Below are positions 31,721-39,610 of a stretch of 41,740 nucleotides of DNA, piece by piece. Source of the stretch: Oscillospiraceae bacterium (lineage in GTDB: Bacteria > Bacillota > Clostridia > Oscillospirales > UBA929); the NCBI GenBank assembly GCA_031265355.1, contig JAISCT010000075.1, forward strand, positions 1 to 41,740, written 5' to 3'. The position numbers and the translations under genes are program-made. How positions within the stretch are numbered: position 1 is the first letter of the stretch; every line of letters begins with the position of its first letter. The notes beneath the pieces were generated by a model, which was not told the DNA's origin, made no database searches, and saw only the letters and a program-made list of their open reading frames with translations.

Positions 31721-32620
31721 TCAAACCCCCTGTTTGCCGCGCAGCACCGCATCGATCGCCTCCGGCACATACGCTATCAAGTCGGACGGCGTCATGCCGT
31801 AGACACCGCGCGCCGCGGCGGCCAGGTCCCCCGCGCGGCCGTGCAGGTACACGCCTGCGGCTGTGACCTCGGCCTCGTCCGCGCGCCAGAGATCGGGCCG
31901 GGCCGCGCGCTGCGCCAACAGCCCGGTGAGCAGCCCCGCCAAAACGTCGCCGCTGCCCCCCTTGGCCATACCCGGGTTGCCCGTCCCGTTGCCATAGAGC
32001 CGGCCGTCCGGCGACGCCGTCACCGTGCGGTGACCCTTGAGCACTACGATGGCGCGCCGCCGCTCGGCCATCCGCCGGGCGGCGGCGGCCCGCCCCTCGG
32101 TCAAATCGCCGCCCAGACGACGAAATTCCCCCTCGTGCGGGGTGAGGATCAGGGGCGCCGTCCGTTTCAATATATGTCCGGCCAGCGCATTTAGACCGTC
32201 CGCATCCGCCACAAACGGCGCCGGGCACTCGGCGGTCAGTACCGCCACCAATGCATCCAGCGCTTCGGACCGGCCAAGCCCAGGCCCCGCCAGCAGGGCG
32301 TGCACGCCCTGCATCCATGCCCGGATCTCCGGCAGCGCCTGCGCGGACAGCCGGCCCTCCGCATCCTCCGGCAGCGGCCGGCACATTACCTCGGGGCAAC
32401 AGGAAGCCGCCACGACCGGATAGACGCTGCGCGGCACGAGCAGGCTGACAAGCCCGGCGCCGGCGCGCACGCAGCTCTCCGCCGCCAATCTGGCCGCGCC
32501 GGTGTAGCCCACACTGCCGCAGACGAGCAGAGCCCGGCCGCAGTCCCCTTTGTGCATCTCCGCCGGCCTGTGCGGCAAAATCCCCGCCACAAAGGCCTCG
32601 TCGACTGGAAGGACGTTCAT
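31721..32620 (-). CDS. nnrD: ADP-dependent (S)-NAD(P)H-hydrate dehydratase
   Basis: 299 residues from ATG 32620, which overlaps the mntP stop by four bases. Repairs NAD(P)H hydrates. Clear motifs of the YjeF C-terminal (ribokinase-like) family: KGDCGRALLVCGSVGYTGAARLAA, LLAGPGLGRS, VADADGLNAL, ILTPHEGEFRRL, VVLKGHRTV and the C-terminal GNPGMAKGGSGDVLAGLL anion-hole signature. The N-terminal epimerase domain (NnrE) found fused in many homologues is absent here. Confidence 0.95.
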   Translation of the reverse strand: MNVLPVDEAFVAGILPHRPAEMHKGDCGRALLVCGSVGYTGAARLAAESCVRAGAGLVSLLVPRSVYPVVAASCCPEVMCRPLPEDAEGRLSAQALPEIRAWMQGVHALLAGPGLGRSEALDALVAVLTAECPAPFVADADGLNALAGHILKRTAPLILTPHEGEFRRLGGDLTEGRAAAARRMAERRRAIVVLKGHRTVTASPDGRLYGNGTGNPGMAKGGSGDVLAGLLTGLLAQRAARPDLWRADEAEVTAAGVYLHGRAGDLAAAARGVYGMTPSDLIAYVPEAIDAVLRGKQGV

Positions 32621-33177
32621 AGCGTATGCTCCCATACAATCCGGATGCCCAGCAGAACCAGGACGACACCGCCGACCATTTCGGCGCGGCGGCGGAAGAG
32701 CACGCCCAAGCGTCGGCCCAGCAGACCGCCCAGCAGCGACAATCCAAAGGCCACACACCCGATGATAGCGGCCGAGAGGAGGATCGGCGTCTTTAGCAGC
32801 GGCAGCGTCACGCCCACGGCCAGCGCGTCCACACTGGTGGCCAGCGCCTGCAGCAGGAACTGCGGGTGGGTCAGCGCTTTCAGCGCGCCCTCCTCTTCTC
32901 CCTGCCGGCGCAGCGCGTTGTACACCATGCGTCCGCCGATGAAGCCGAGCAGCAACATCGCCAGCCAGTGGTCGACGCTCTCTATGTATCGAAGCAATTG
33001 GCTGCCCAGCAGATACCCGATGAGCGGCATGAAGAACTGAAACGCTCCGAAATAGACGCCCATCCACACCGCATGTCTGGGGCGAAACCCCGCGCAGGCC
33101 ATCCCGTTCGTGACCGCGACGGCCAAGGCGTCCAGCGCCAGCGTAACGGCCATGACACACACCGTGAGCAGTTCCAT
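32617..33177 (-). CDS. mntP: Manganese efflux pump
   Basis: 186 residues with six membrane helices in two related halves. The paired motifs VTLALDALAVAVTNG (about 12-26) and ATSVDALAVGVTLPL (about 112-126) hold the acidic residues that carry Mn2+ in MntP (YebN). Promoter and GAGGGGGAG binding site lie upstream. First gene of a run mntP-nnrD-lipoprotein-alr-endoA. No Mn riboswitch (yybP-ykoY) was recognised; the leader is only about 50 bases. Confidence 0.95.
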   Translation of the reverse strand: MELLTVCVMAVTLALDALAVAVTNGMACAGFRPRHAVWMGVYFGAFQFFMPLIGYLLGSQLLRYIESVDHWLAMLLLGFIGGRMVYNALRRQGEEEGALKALTHPQFLLQALATSVDALAVGVTLPLLKTPILLSAAIIGCVAFGLSLLGGLLGRRLGVLFRRRAEMVGGVVLVLLGIRIVWEHTL

Positions 33178-33232
33178 CGACTCCCCCTCGGGCCTGACCG
33201 ATCTGCCTGCCGGTCTGGCCGCTTGAATTTAT

Positions 33233-33261
33233 ATTATACCAGAGACCGGACCGACTGCCAA
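33233..33261 (-). promoter_or_regulatory. Sigma-A promoter of mntP operon
   Basis: On the minus strand TTGGCA (33256-33261), 17-base spacer, TATAAT (33233-33238), about 56 bases before the mntP start. Confidence 0.85.
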
Positions 33262-33361
33262 GAGTCGTTTTGGCGTCTGGGCGTCCCATTGACCCCTCCT
33301 CCTAAAAAATATATTCTGATGTCAAAATTTATGCATAACACACAGAGCGAAATGCCGTGAA

Positions 33362-33413
33362 ACATCAAAAAACATGGCCATGGCTGCCGCGCCGTGGCCA
33401 TGTTTTTTGATGT
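33362..33413. terminator. Bidirectional intrinsic-terminator-like hairpin
   Basis: Perfect 19-base arms (ACATCAAAAAACATGGCCA at 33362-33380, complement at 33395-33413) with a 14-base loop; each side has an A6/T6 run at the right place. It separates the divergent mntP and birA promoters, so it would end leftover or antisense transcription in both directions. Confidence 0.75.
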
Positions 33414-33418
33414 GCGGG

Positions 33419-33447
33419 TTTACAAGCATCGGGACGGGCTTTACAAT
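33419..33447 (+). promoter_or_regulatory. Sigma-A promoter of birA
   Basis: TTTACA (33419-33424), 17-base spacer, TACAAT (33442-33447), about 80 bases before birA. Confidence 0.7.
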
Positions 33448-33527
33448 GATAGATAGCACAAAACGCCGGGCCGCCCAAAACCGGCCTCACGTACAGGCCG
33501 GACGAACGAGGGGACGAAGGGAGAGAG

Positions 33528-34523
33528 ATGAACATGCAGACGACCAAGGAGCGCGTACTCGCGCTGCTGGAGCCGGAGACGCAGTGTTCCGGGGCCTCGA
33601 TCAGCCGGACGCTGGGGGTGAGCCGCGCGGCGGTGTGGCAAGCCGTGGAAGCCTTGCGTGCCGAGGGATATGAGATCGAAGCGCGTACGCGTCTGGGGTA
33701 CCGCCTGCTGGCCCGGCCCGATCTGCTGACGCCGGGGGAGATCCGCCGCTTCCGCGCTCCGGAGACGGCGGACTTACCGGTCGCTTACCATGCCCGGGTG
33801 GATTCCACCAACCGGGCGGCCCGGCAGTGGGCGCTCGCGGCCGCGCCGCACGGCGCGGCGGTCGTCGCGGATGAGCAGACCGCCGGGCGCGGACGCTTCG
33901 GGCGGTCGTTCCTCTCACCGCCCGGCATGGGGCTCTATCTGTCGGTGATCCTGCGCCCCGACTGGCCGCCGGAGTGGCTGCCGCTGCTCACGATCTTTGT
34001 CGCGGTCGCCGCCTGCGACGCCATCGCCGCCGTCGCGGGGTGCCGTCCTCAGATCAAATGGGTCAATGACCTTCTGATGGGCGGGCGCAAACTGGCCGGC
34101 ATTCTCACAGAGCTCTCTCTGGAGGGAGAGAGCGGCCGCGTGGATTCCGCCGTCGTGGGCATCGGCATCAACTGCCACGCCGCCGCCTTCCCGGCGGATC
34201 TGGCGGCCAAGGCCACCTCCCTCGAGGCGGAGACCGAACGCCGTATCCGCCGGGCGCAGCTCGCCGCCGCGCTGCTCGACCGCTTCTTTGACATGGCCGG
34301 CCACGGGCAGCCCGCGCGCTACGCGGACGACCTCGCACGCTACCGGGCGGACTGCGTGACCCTGGGCCGACGCGTCCTGGTCTCATCCCCGGCGGGCACA
34401 CGGACGGGGCAGGCCCTCGCCGTCACGGACAGCGGCGCTCTGACTGTGCGTTTTGACGGCGGCCGCACCGAGGACCTCTCGTCCGGCGAAGTCTCTCTCC
34501 ACGGCGACCCGCCGCCCGGCTGA
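33528..34523 (+). CDS. birA: Biotin-[acetyl-CoA carboxylase] ligase / biotin repressor (BirA)
   Basis: 331 residues behind GGGAGAGAG. N-terminal winged helix (about 8-65; GASISRTLGVSRAAVWQAVEALRAEGYEI) makes it a class II ligase, able to act as DNA-binding repressor of biotin genes. Catalytic domain: VDSTNRAARQ, DEQTAGRGRFGRSFLSPPGMGLY (biotinyl-AMP loop), IKWVNDLLMGGRKLAGILTE, GIGINCH. C-terminal SH3-like domain from about 280. No biotin synthesis gene is near. Confidence 0.95.
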   Translation: MNMQTTKERVLALLEPETQCSGASISRTLGVSRAAVWQAVEALRAEGYEIEARTRLGYRLLARPDLLTPGEIRRFRAPETADLPVAYHARVDSTNRAARQWALAAAPHGAAVVADEQTAGRGRFGRSFLSPPGMGLYLSVILRPDWPPEWLPLLTIFVAVAACDAIAAVAGCRPQIKWVNDLLMGGRKLAGILTELSLEGESGRVDSAVVGIGINCHAAAFPADLAAKATSLEAETERRIRRAQLAAALLDRFFDMAGHGQPARYADDLARYRADCVTLGRRVLVSSPAGTRTGQALAVTDSGALTVRFDGGRTEDLSSGEVSLHGDPPPG

Positions 34524-34564
34524 GACGCTGCGGCGCGCACGGCGCCGTCACGCCGCGTCCAATC

Positions 34565-34640
34565 TAACGTGGGTTGCACCTGCAACCCACAACCCAAATG
34601 CTTGTTTTTTGTTGCCGCTTCGCGGCAACAAGGGTACTAA
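34565..34640 (+). repeat. Double-hairpin interspersed repeat, copy 3
   Basis: The cleanest copy: hairpin one GTGGGTTGCA-CC-TGCAACCCAC, a spacer with T6, hairpin two TTGCCGC-TTC-GCGGCAA. It sits between convergent birA and the ABC permease gene and its right end includes the permease stop codon (34637-34639). Confidence 0.9.
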
Positions 34641-36844
34641 GGCAGAGCCGAAGGGATAACGGCCCCCGCCATTTCCAGCAGCGCTTCGACGTCGCTCTCC
34701 CCGATGTTCGCGTACAAATACAGGTTTTCACTGCGTACGGTGTCTCCTGCGGTTTCTCCGTCGGCGGACACTCCAAAGAGTGAATAGCTGACGAGCGGCT
34801 TTGTGATGTCCGGAGCGTCCGCCGCCGTACCCAGCAGCCACGCGGTCAAGGCCAACTCAGCGGTGCTTTCTGCCGTTTCGCCCCACTGGCAACTCAAAGA
34901 ATCGCTGCGGTACCAGTCGGCCTCATACGGGACGTTTTCCAGCACCAAATCGCCGCCCAACCACGAAAGTTCCGAGGCGCCCGCCGCCACGCTCTGTGCC
35001 ATCCAGGTACGGGCTGAGGCGCTGGTCATCCCGTTGACGGCGGCCATCAGCAGATTCGCGGCCCTCGGGGTATGCCCGCTCAGCCGATAAAACGACTCGA
35101 ACGGTACGCCGCCACGCACCCCCCTCACCACGAGTGCGGTGCCCAATGTCGCGACGCCGTCCTCCGTTTTGTACAGCGGCACGCCGGAAACCACGCGGTC
35201 CGCATCGCTCGGCACCGCCTCGCCGAAGGCCGCGGTGTTGATGACGGGCATATAGGACATATTGGCCAACGAGGCCCGGGTAAGCGGCGGCAGCGCCTGA
35301 AATTCCTCCCGAAATACTCGGACGAGCTCCCATCCAACGGCTTTGGAAAGAACGGAGTGATTGACACCGCCTCTGTAAATGTTTCCCCCGAAGTCGATGC
35401 TTTTGATCTCCCCGTCCTCCGGGAAAGCGCCGGCGGCGGCGGCGTAATTGGGGTCGCTGTCGATGAGACGCTGGACTCTCTCCCCATCTTGAGCTTGGAT
35501 ATAAAATTGACGGCTGATGACGCGGCCGCTTTCCAGGGTGACGTCCATCATAATCCGGGTACTCTGCGCCAAAGGATAGCCGCCGGAACCGCGGACGGTC
35601 GCCAGGCTCTTCGCAACCAGAGCGCAGAGTTCCGGCGAGGCGAGGACAACCTCGCTGCGGCGCAGCATGCCGTAGCTCACCGTACTCCGGCGCGCATCCA
35701 AATGTTCCTGTACCCCCGCGATGTCAGACGCCTCCGGGACAGTCGCCATCTCCGCCTGACAGACGGCCGATACGCCAAACAGCAGGGCGAAGCATACGGC
35801 CGCGGTCGCCGGCAGCACAAGAAGTCCCTGCTTCAGGCTGCGGAGCCGCTTCGTCGTGATGAGCATGTAGACGCTGTACAGTACCAGCGCCAGCAAAACG
35901 AGGACAATCATCACGGTGCCCATCCCCTCCTCGTAATTCATGAATGCGCACAATACCGCCACGGCCCCCAAAAGAACAAACGCCGGGGTCGTAACAAGCC
36001 CGCTGTAAATCCGCTGCAGCATCGGCCCCGGCGCGGACCGGGCCGCCGTCTCGGATGCCCTGAAATGGAAAATCGCACAGGCCGCTCCGATGTAGAACAC
36101 GGCGAGGACACCCGTATACAAAAGCGTTGGAGCCGAGTAAAACAGCGCCGGGATACTGGCGGCCGCTCCGCCGAATCTCGTCTCGAAGGCGCCCAGGAAA
36201 AAGTAGAACGGAAAATTCAGGCTCACGTCAAATAGCGGACCCATGTGGCTTGGGAGCAGCAGGGGCGCGATACTCTCCGTCGTGATGTTCAGCACAACAC
36301 TGAAATACCGCGGCAAAAACAGGAGGAGCATGGTGAGCACAAAGGCGGAGAAACGCGTCCCGGTGGCGCATACGCCGACAAGCGCGCAGCCGGCGACAAG
36401 CAGCGAACCCAGGGCATACCCCAGGAAGTTCGGCAGTAAGTCCGACAGGGCCGGCCCGAAGCCGCAGACAGCATAGGCGGCATGGGCCGTCAGCACTGCG
36501 AGCGCCACTGTCCCCAGTACCCAGGTGAGTGCCGCGCCAGCGGCAGCGCCGTACAGTGACAGCCGCGTCTCCGGCAGCGCGTGATAGAAGTCGGATGCGC
36601 GGCGGCTGAATAGGAATGAGAAGGCCGCGAACACCAGCACAATCGTGCCCACGTACATAAACAGGATCAACGCGGGCGTCAGCGTAAGGATGTCGGGCGT
36701 GCTGCGCCACTCGGACGTAAGTGCGCTGACGATGGGCGTCAGGGCCGTAATGAGCAGGATGAGCGCGAGCAGGATGCCGCCCACGAGCCTGAGCTGCCGC
36801 AGGATGTCAAGGTACAGCCCGGTCGGAAACAATGATTTCTTCAT
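34637..36844 (-). CDS. ABC-2-like permease with large extracellular domain (YtrC/D-like)
   Basis: 735 residues. Six to eight hydrophobic helices fill roughly 1-360, including MYVGTIVLVFAAFSFLFSRRASDFYHALPETR, a motif typical of the BceAB/Ytr-related permeases. After a last helix near 345-365 (LVLPATAAVCFALLFGVSAV) comes a roughly 360-residue soluble, extracytoplasmic part of no certain family (DUF6449-like by layout). Overlaps the ATPase gene by four bases. Likely exports or senses a wall-active compound, or has a role in wall stress. The substrate is unknown. Confidence 0.83.
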   Translation of the reverse strand: MKKSLFPTGLYLDILRQLRLVGGILLALILLITALTPIVSALTSEWRSTPDILTLTPALILFMYVGTIVLVFAAFSFLFSRRASDFYHALPETRLSLYGAAAGAALTWVLGTVALAVLTAHAAYAVCGFGPALSDLLPNFLGYALGSLLVAGCALVGVCATGTRFSAFVLTMLLLFLPRYFSVVLNITTESIAPLLLPSHMGPLFDVSLNFPFYFFLGAFETRFGGAAASIPALFYSAPTLLYTGVLAVFYIGAACAIFHFRASETAARSAPGPMLQRIYSGLVTTPAFVLLGAVAVLCAFMNYEEGMGTVMIVLVLLALVLYSVYMLITTKRLRSLKQGLLVLPATAAVCFALLFGVSAVCQAEMATVPEASDIAGVQEHLDARRSTVSYGMLRRSEVVLASPELCALVAKSLATVRGSGGYPLAQSTRIMMDVTLESGRVISRQFYIQAQDGERVQRLIDSDPNYAAAAGAFPEDGEIKSIDFGGNIYRGGVNHSVLSKAVGWELVRVFREEFQALPPLTRASLANMSYMPVINTAAFGEAVPSDADRVVSGVPLYKTEDGVATLGTALVVRGVRGGVPFESFYRLSGHTPRAANLLMAAVNGMTSASARTWMAQSVAAGASELSWLGGDLVLENVPYEADWYRSDSLSCQWGETAESTAELALTAWLLGTAADAPDITKPLVSYSLFGVSADGETAGDTVRSENLYLYANIGESDVEALLEMAGAVIPSALP

Positions 36845-37755
36845 ATCTCTTTCTCAACCTCCTCGTCCCCGCCGAAAGCGTATCCAAGTGCTTCCAGCTC
36901 GTAGACAAAGACTTCTTCCAACGACAGCGGCAAGAGCTCCAGCAGCAACGGTGCGCGTTTGGCGAGCCGCTGTCTCATCTCGTCCCGGTCGGCGCGGACG
37001 ATGGCCCGCGCGACGGAGCCCTGTTTTTCGAAGCGCAGGAGCTCGACACCGTCGAACACCGACCGGTCGAAGTCCTCCGGGAAAGCCACCTGCACCTTGA
37101 ACAGCGTCGTCTTGAGGTTCTGGACGTCGCTCTCGAAGACGAGACCGCCCCGATGCATCAGCGCGAGTTGGTCGCAGGTGTCCTCAAGTTCGCGCAGCGA
37201 GTGGCTGGAGATCACCGCCGTGGCCCGGCGCGTCTCGATGTCCTCGTACAGCGTGCGTTTGACGAGCGCGCGCATTACGGGGTCGAGCCCGTCGAATGTC
37301 TCGTCCAGCAGGATGTAATCCGTGTGGCAGCACAGCGAGAGCAAGATGGCCGCCTGCCGCCGCATGCCCTTGGAAAACGTCTGGATGTTGGCGTTCATAT
37401 CGAGTCCGAAGCGCGCCGCGAGTGCGCGGAGCCGCTCGTACGAGAACGCCGGGTACTCCGCGGCATACAGCCGCGCCATGCGGTGCATGTTTGCCCCCGG
37501 CAGGAAGAACAGTTCATCTGCCACGAAAATCATGCGCTGTTTGGCCATCGGGTCGTTGCAGACCTCTCGGCCGTTCAGGCGCACACTGCCCGCATCCGGG
37601 CGGTAGATTCCGGTGAGCAGCCGCAGGAGCGTCGATTTGCCCGCTCCGTTGGAGCCGACAAGTCCGTAGATGCACCCGTTGTCGATCGTACAACTGATGT
37701 GGTCCAGCGCCCGGCACGCGCCGAATGTCTTTGTCAAATCTCTTACCTCAATCAT
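36841..37755 (-). CDS. ABC transporter ATP-binding protein (YtrB-like)
   Basis: 304 residues. Walker A GSNGAGKST (about 34-42), Q-loop in the following segment, a divergent signature FSKGMRRQAAI in place of LSGGQ, Walker B ILLDETFDGLD and H-loop VISSHS. The last 90 residues are the accessory domain common in YtrB/NatA-type ATPases. Middle gene of a GntR-ATPase-permease operon; overlaps the regulator by eight bases. Confidence 0.94.
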   Translation of the reverse strand: MIEVRDLTKTFGACRALDHISCTIDNGCIYGLVGSNGAGKSTLLRLLTGIYRPDAGSVRLNGREVCNDPMAKQRMIFVADELFFLPGANMHRMARLYAAEYPAFSYERLRALAARFGLDMNANIQTFSKGMRRQAAILLSLCCHTDYILLDETFDGLDPVMRALVKRTLYEDIETRRATAVISSHSLRELEDTCDQLALMHRGGLVFESDVQNLKTTLFKVQVAFPEDFDRSVFDGVELLRFEKQGSVARAIVRADRDEMRQRLAKRAPLLLELLPLSLEEVFVYELEALGYAFGGDEEVEKEI

Positions 37756-38140
37756 CGGTCGTCCTCCCCTTCGCGCCGACGCCGGCGGCTTCCTCCACCG
37801 CGCCGTGCAGCTCTTTCATCGTGGCCCCCTCGCTGTGCAGCTGCGCGGCCAGCATCCCAAAGGCCCGCAGCTTCTCTCGCATTCCATGTGCGATGACGGC
37901 CCGCGCGCCCACCGATACGAAGCGGCCATTTCCCGGCGTGCTCCGGCACAGTCCGCGCCGTTCGAGCTCCGCGTATGCCTTTTGCAGCGTGTTGGGGTTC
38001 ACCTCCAGCGCCACCGACAGCGCGCGCACCGACGGCAGCAGTTCTCCCTCGGCAAAGTCCCCCAAACGGATCTTCATCTCCACCTGTTCAATCACCTGTT
38101 CGTAGATCGGCACCCGCGAGAGTTTGTCAATGCTCAGCAC
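37748..38140 (-). CDS. GntR-family regulator, YtrA subfamily
   Basis: 130 residues. N-terminal winged helix of GntR type (PIYEQVIEQVEMKIRLGDFAEGELLPSVRALSVALEVNPNTLQKAYAELERRGLC, about 11-66), followed by only about 60 residues with no large ligand domain, as in YtrA. YtrA-type repressors control their own ABC operon. The promoter at 38335-38363 has an adjoining inverted repeat at 38299-38330 as a fitting operator. Confidence 0.94.
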   Translation of the reverse strand: MLSIDKLSRVPIYEQVIEQVEMKIRLGDFAEGELLPSVRALSVALEVNPNTLQKAYAELERRGLCRSTPGNGRFVSVGARAVIAHGMREKLRAFGMLAAQLHSEGATMKELHGAVEEAAGVGAKGRTTDD

Positions 38141-38225
38141 ATCCTCCCCTCCTTCTCCTGTATTTGAGGGCTGTCAATCCCCTCCCGCCGGTACAACACG
38201 GATCTTTTCTCGGCAGAAGTGATTG

Positions 38226-38268
38226 ATGATTCAGGTGTCAAAAGCGCGTCTTCTGACACCTAAATCAT
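38226..38268. repeat. GATTYAGGTGTCA inverted-repeat element
   Basis: Arms ATGATTCAGGTGTCA (38226-38240) and TGACACCTAAATCAT (38254-38268) with one mismatch and a 13-base loop. It would be transcribed in the leader of the GntR operon. A broken copy lies at 10809-10897; a 12-base piece (GATTTAGGTGTC) recurs over the stop codon of the MATE gene near 26933-26944. Confidence 0.65.
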
Positions 38269-38298
38269 TGACGCCGCCCGCGTGGATGGTGGTTTTGC

Positions 38299-38330
38299 GT
38301 GAACTATGTGTATTATCTGTCATAGTACAC
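38299..38330. promoter_or_regulatory. Operator for the GntR/YtrA-type regulator
   Basis: GTGAACTATG (38299-38308), 12-base spacer, CATAGTACAC (38321-38330): 10-base arms, one mismatch. It covers the predicted transcription start just after the -10 box, the usual place of a self-repressing GntR operator. Confidence 0.75.
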
Positions 38331-38334
38331 ATGC

Positions 38335-38363
38335 ACTATACACCCACCCGCGCATATTGTCAA
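38335..38363 (-). promoter_or_regulatory. Sigma-A promoter of the GntR-ABC operon
   Basis: On the minus strand TTGACA (38358-38363), 17-base spacer, TATAGT (38335-38340). The resulting leader of about 185 bases contains the repeat at 38226-38268. Confidence 0.85.
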
Positions 38364-38411
38364 GAGGATTTTTAAGAATCATCAGTCTTTGTTATTTTTT
38401 TGTCGATTTCA

Positions 38412-38439
38412 TTGACATGCCGGTTTCCTGTGGTATAAT
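38412..38439 (+). promoter_or_regulatory. Sigma-A promoter of serC-serA
   Basis: TTGACA (38412-38417), 16-base spacer, TATAAT (38434-38439), about 75 bases before the serC start. No T-box or serine-responsive element was recognised in the leader. Confidence 0.88.
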
Positions 38440-38513
38440 TGAAAGCATCCGGTACCTCGGTGTTTTTAAAATAGTAAATTTTTCCAATTTTGCATATGGG
38501 GAGGAAGACACGC

Positions 38514-39596
38514 ATGGGAGAAAGAATTTACAATTTCTCAGCCGGGCCGGCAATGATGCCGGAGCCCGTACTGGCGCGCGCCGCCACCGAAATGCTGGAC
38601 TGGAACGGCAGCGGTATGTCCGTCATGGAGATGAGTCACCGCTCTAAAACATACGCCGCAATTTTTCAAGATGCGGAGCGGAGTCTGCGCGAATTGATGG
38701 AGATCCCCGACACACACCGTGTCCTGTTTTTGCAAGGCGGCGCCACGCTGCAGTTTTCAATGATCCCCGTCAACTTGCTGCCGCGCACCGGCCGCGCCGA
38801 CTATGCGATCACGGGTGAGTTTGCGAAAAAGGCCTTCAAAGAAGGCCAAAAGGTGGGCGAGGTGCGTGCCGCCGCCGATCTCTCCGGGGAGAACTTCAGC
38901 CGTATCCCCGCGCAGTCCGAGCTGGCGCTCGACGCCGGCGCCGCCTATTTCCACTATTGCATGAACAACACCATCTTCGGTACCAAGTGGCCTTATATCC
39001 CCGAGACCGGGGATGTGCCGCTCACCTGCGATATGTCCTCGTGTATCCTCTCGGAGCCCGTGGACGTCTCTCGCTTCGGTCTCATCTATGCCGGCGCGCA
39101 GAAGAACATGGGCCCGGCGGGCCTCACCGTCGTCATTCTCCATGAGGATCTGGCCGGCGCCGCGCCGCCTTCGACGCCGGGGCTGCTCGACTATGCCGCT
39201 CTCATCAAGTCCGACTCCATGCTCAACACGCCGCCCACTTACGGCATCTACTTGCTGGGCCTGGTGCTCGACTGGGTACGCTCACAGGGCGGTCTGGCCG
39301 CCCTGCGGACGCACAACCTCGCCAAGGCCGCCGTGCTCTACGACGCGCTGGACGAGAGCCGTCTATTCAAACCGTCCGCCGACAAGGGTTCGCGCTCGAT
39401 GATGAACGTGACCTTCTTCACCGGCGATCCGGCGCTCGACGATCTCTTTGTCAAGGAGGCGGCTGCCGCCGGCCTCGTTACGCTCAAGGGCCACCGCGCT
39501 GTCGGCGGGATGCGCGCCTCCATTTACAACGCCATGCCGATGGATGGCGTCCTAAAGCTCGCCGCGTTCATGCGGGCGTTCGAGAAAAAACACTGA
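38514..39596 (+). CDS. serC: Phosphoserine aminotransferase
   Basis: 360 residues from ATG 38514 behind GGGGAGGAAG; earlier ATGs overlap that site. Makes O-phosphoserine from 3-phosphohydroxypyruvate and glutamate with PLP. Seen: YNFSAGPAMMPEPVL, MSVMEMSHRSKTY, FLQGGATLQFSMIPVNL, and YAGAQKNMGPAGLTVVI with the PLP lysine, then TPPTYGIYLLGLVLDW. Transcribed with serA, 14 bases downstream. Confidence 0.97.
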   Translation: MGERIYNFSAGPAMMPEPVLARAATEMLDWNGSGMSVMEMSHRSKTYAAIFQDAERSLRELMEIPDTHRVLFLQGGATLQFSMIPVNLLPRTGRADYAITGEFAKKAFKEGQKVGEVRAAADLSGENFSRIPAQSELALDAGAAYFHYCMNNTIFGTKWPYIPETGDVPLTCDMSSCILSEPVDVSRFGLIYAGAQKNMGPAGLTVVILHEDLAGAAPPSTPGLLDYAALIKSDSMLNTPPTYGIYLLGLVLDWVRSQGGLAALRTHNLAKAAVLYDALDESRLFKPSADKGSRSMMNVTFFTGDPALDDLFVKEAAAAGLVTLKGHRAVGGMRASIYNAMPMDGVLKLAAFMRAFEKKH

Positions 39597-39610
39597 GGGG
39601 AAGTGAACAC

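Larger units (their letters stand above)
33178..33527. other. 350-base divergent region between mntP and birA
   Basis: Contains the mntP promoter (33233-33261), the bidirectional hairpin (33362-33413) and the birA promoter (33419-33447). The stretch 33290-33305 carries AGGAGGAGG upstream of an ATG at 33289, whose frame runs into that of nnrD but overlaps mntP out of frame; it is probably a chance open frame. No other gene seen. Confidence 0.7.
38141..38513. other. 373-base divergent region between the ytr-like operon and serC
   Basis: Holds the GntR-operon promoter and operator, an inverted-repeat element in its leader (38226-38268) and the serC promoter (38412-38439). No gene is visible. 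Confidence 0.75.

Noticed and set aside
33178..33240. Possible manganese riboswitch (yybP-ykoY) before mntP
   Set aside because: The leader is only about 50 bases from the predicted start and lacks the conserved paired-loop sequences.
31721..33289. Extended 522-codon frame starting at 33289 behind AGGAGGAGG
   Set aside because: It would overlap the whole of mntP in another frame. MntP is clearly the coding frame (paired DALAVAVTNG/DALAVGVTLP motifs), and nnrD has its own coupled start at 32620. The strong binding site is probably chance.
13590..34640. Repeats as a CRISPR array
   Set aside because: The three copies are 8-12 kb apart, contain two hairpins and flank different genes; there are no regularly spaced spacers and no cas genes.
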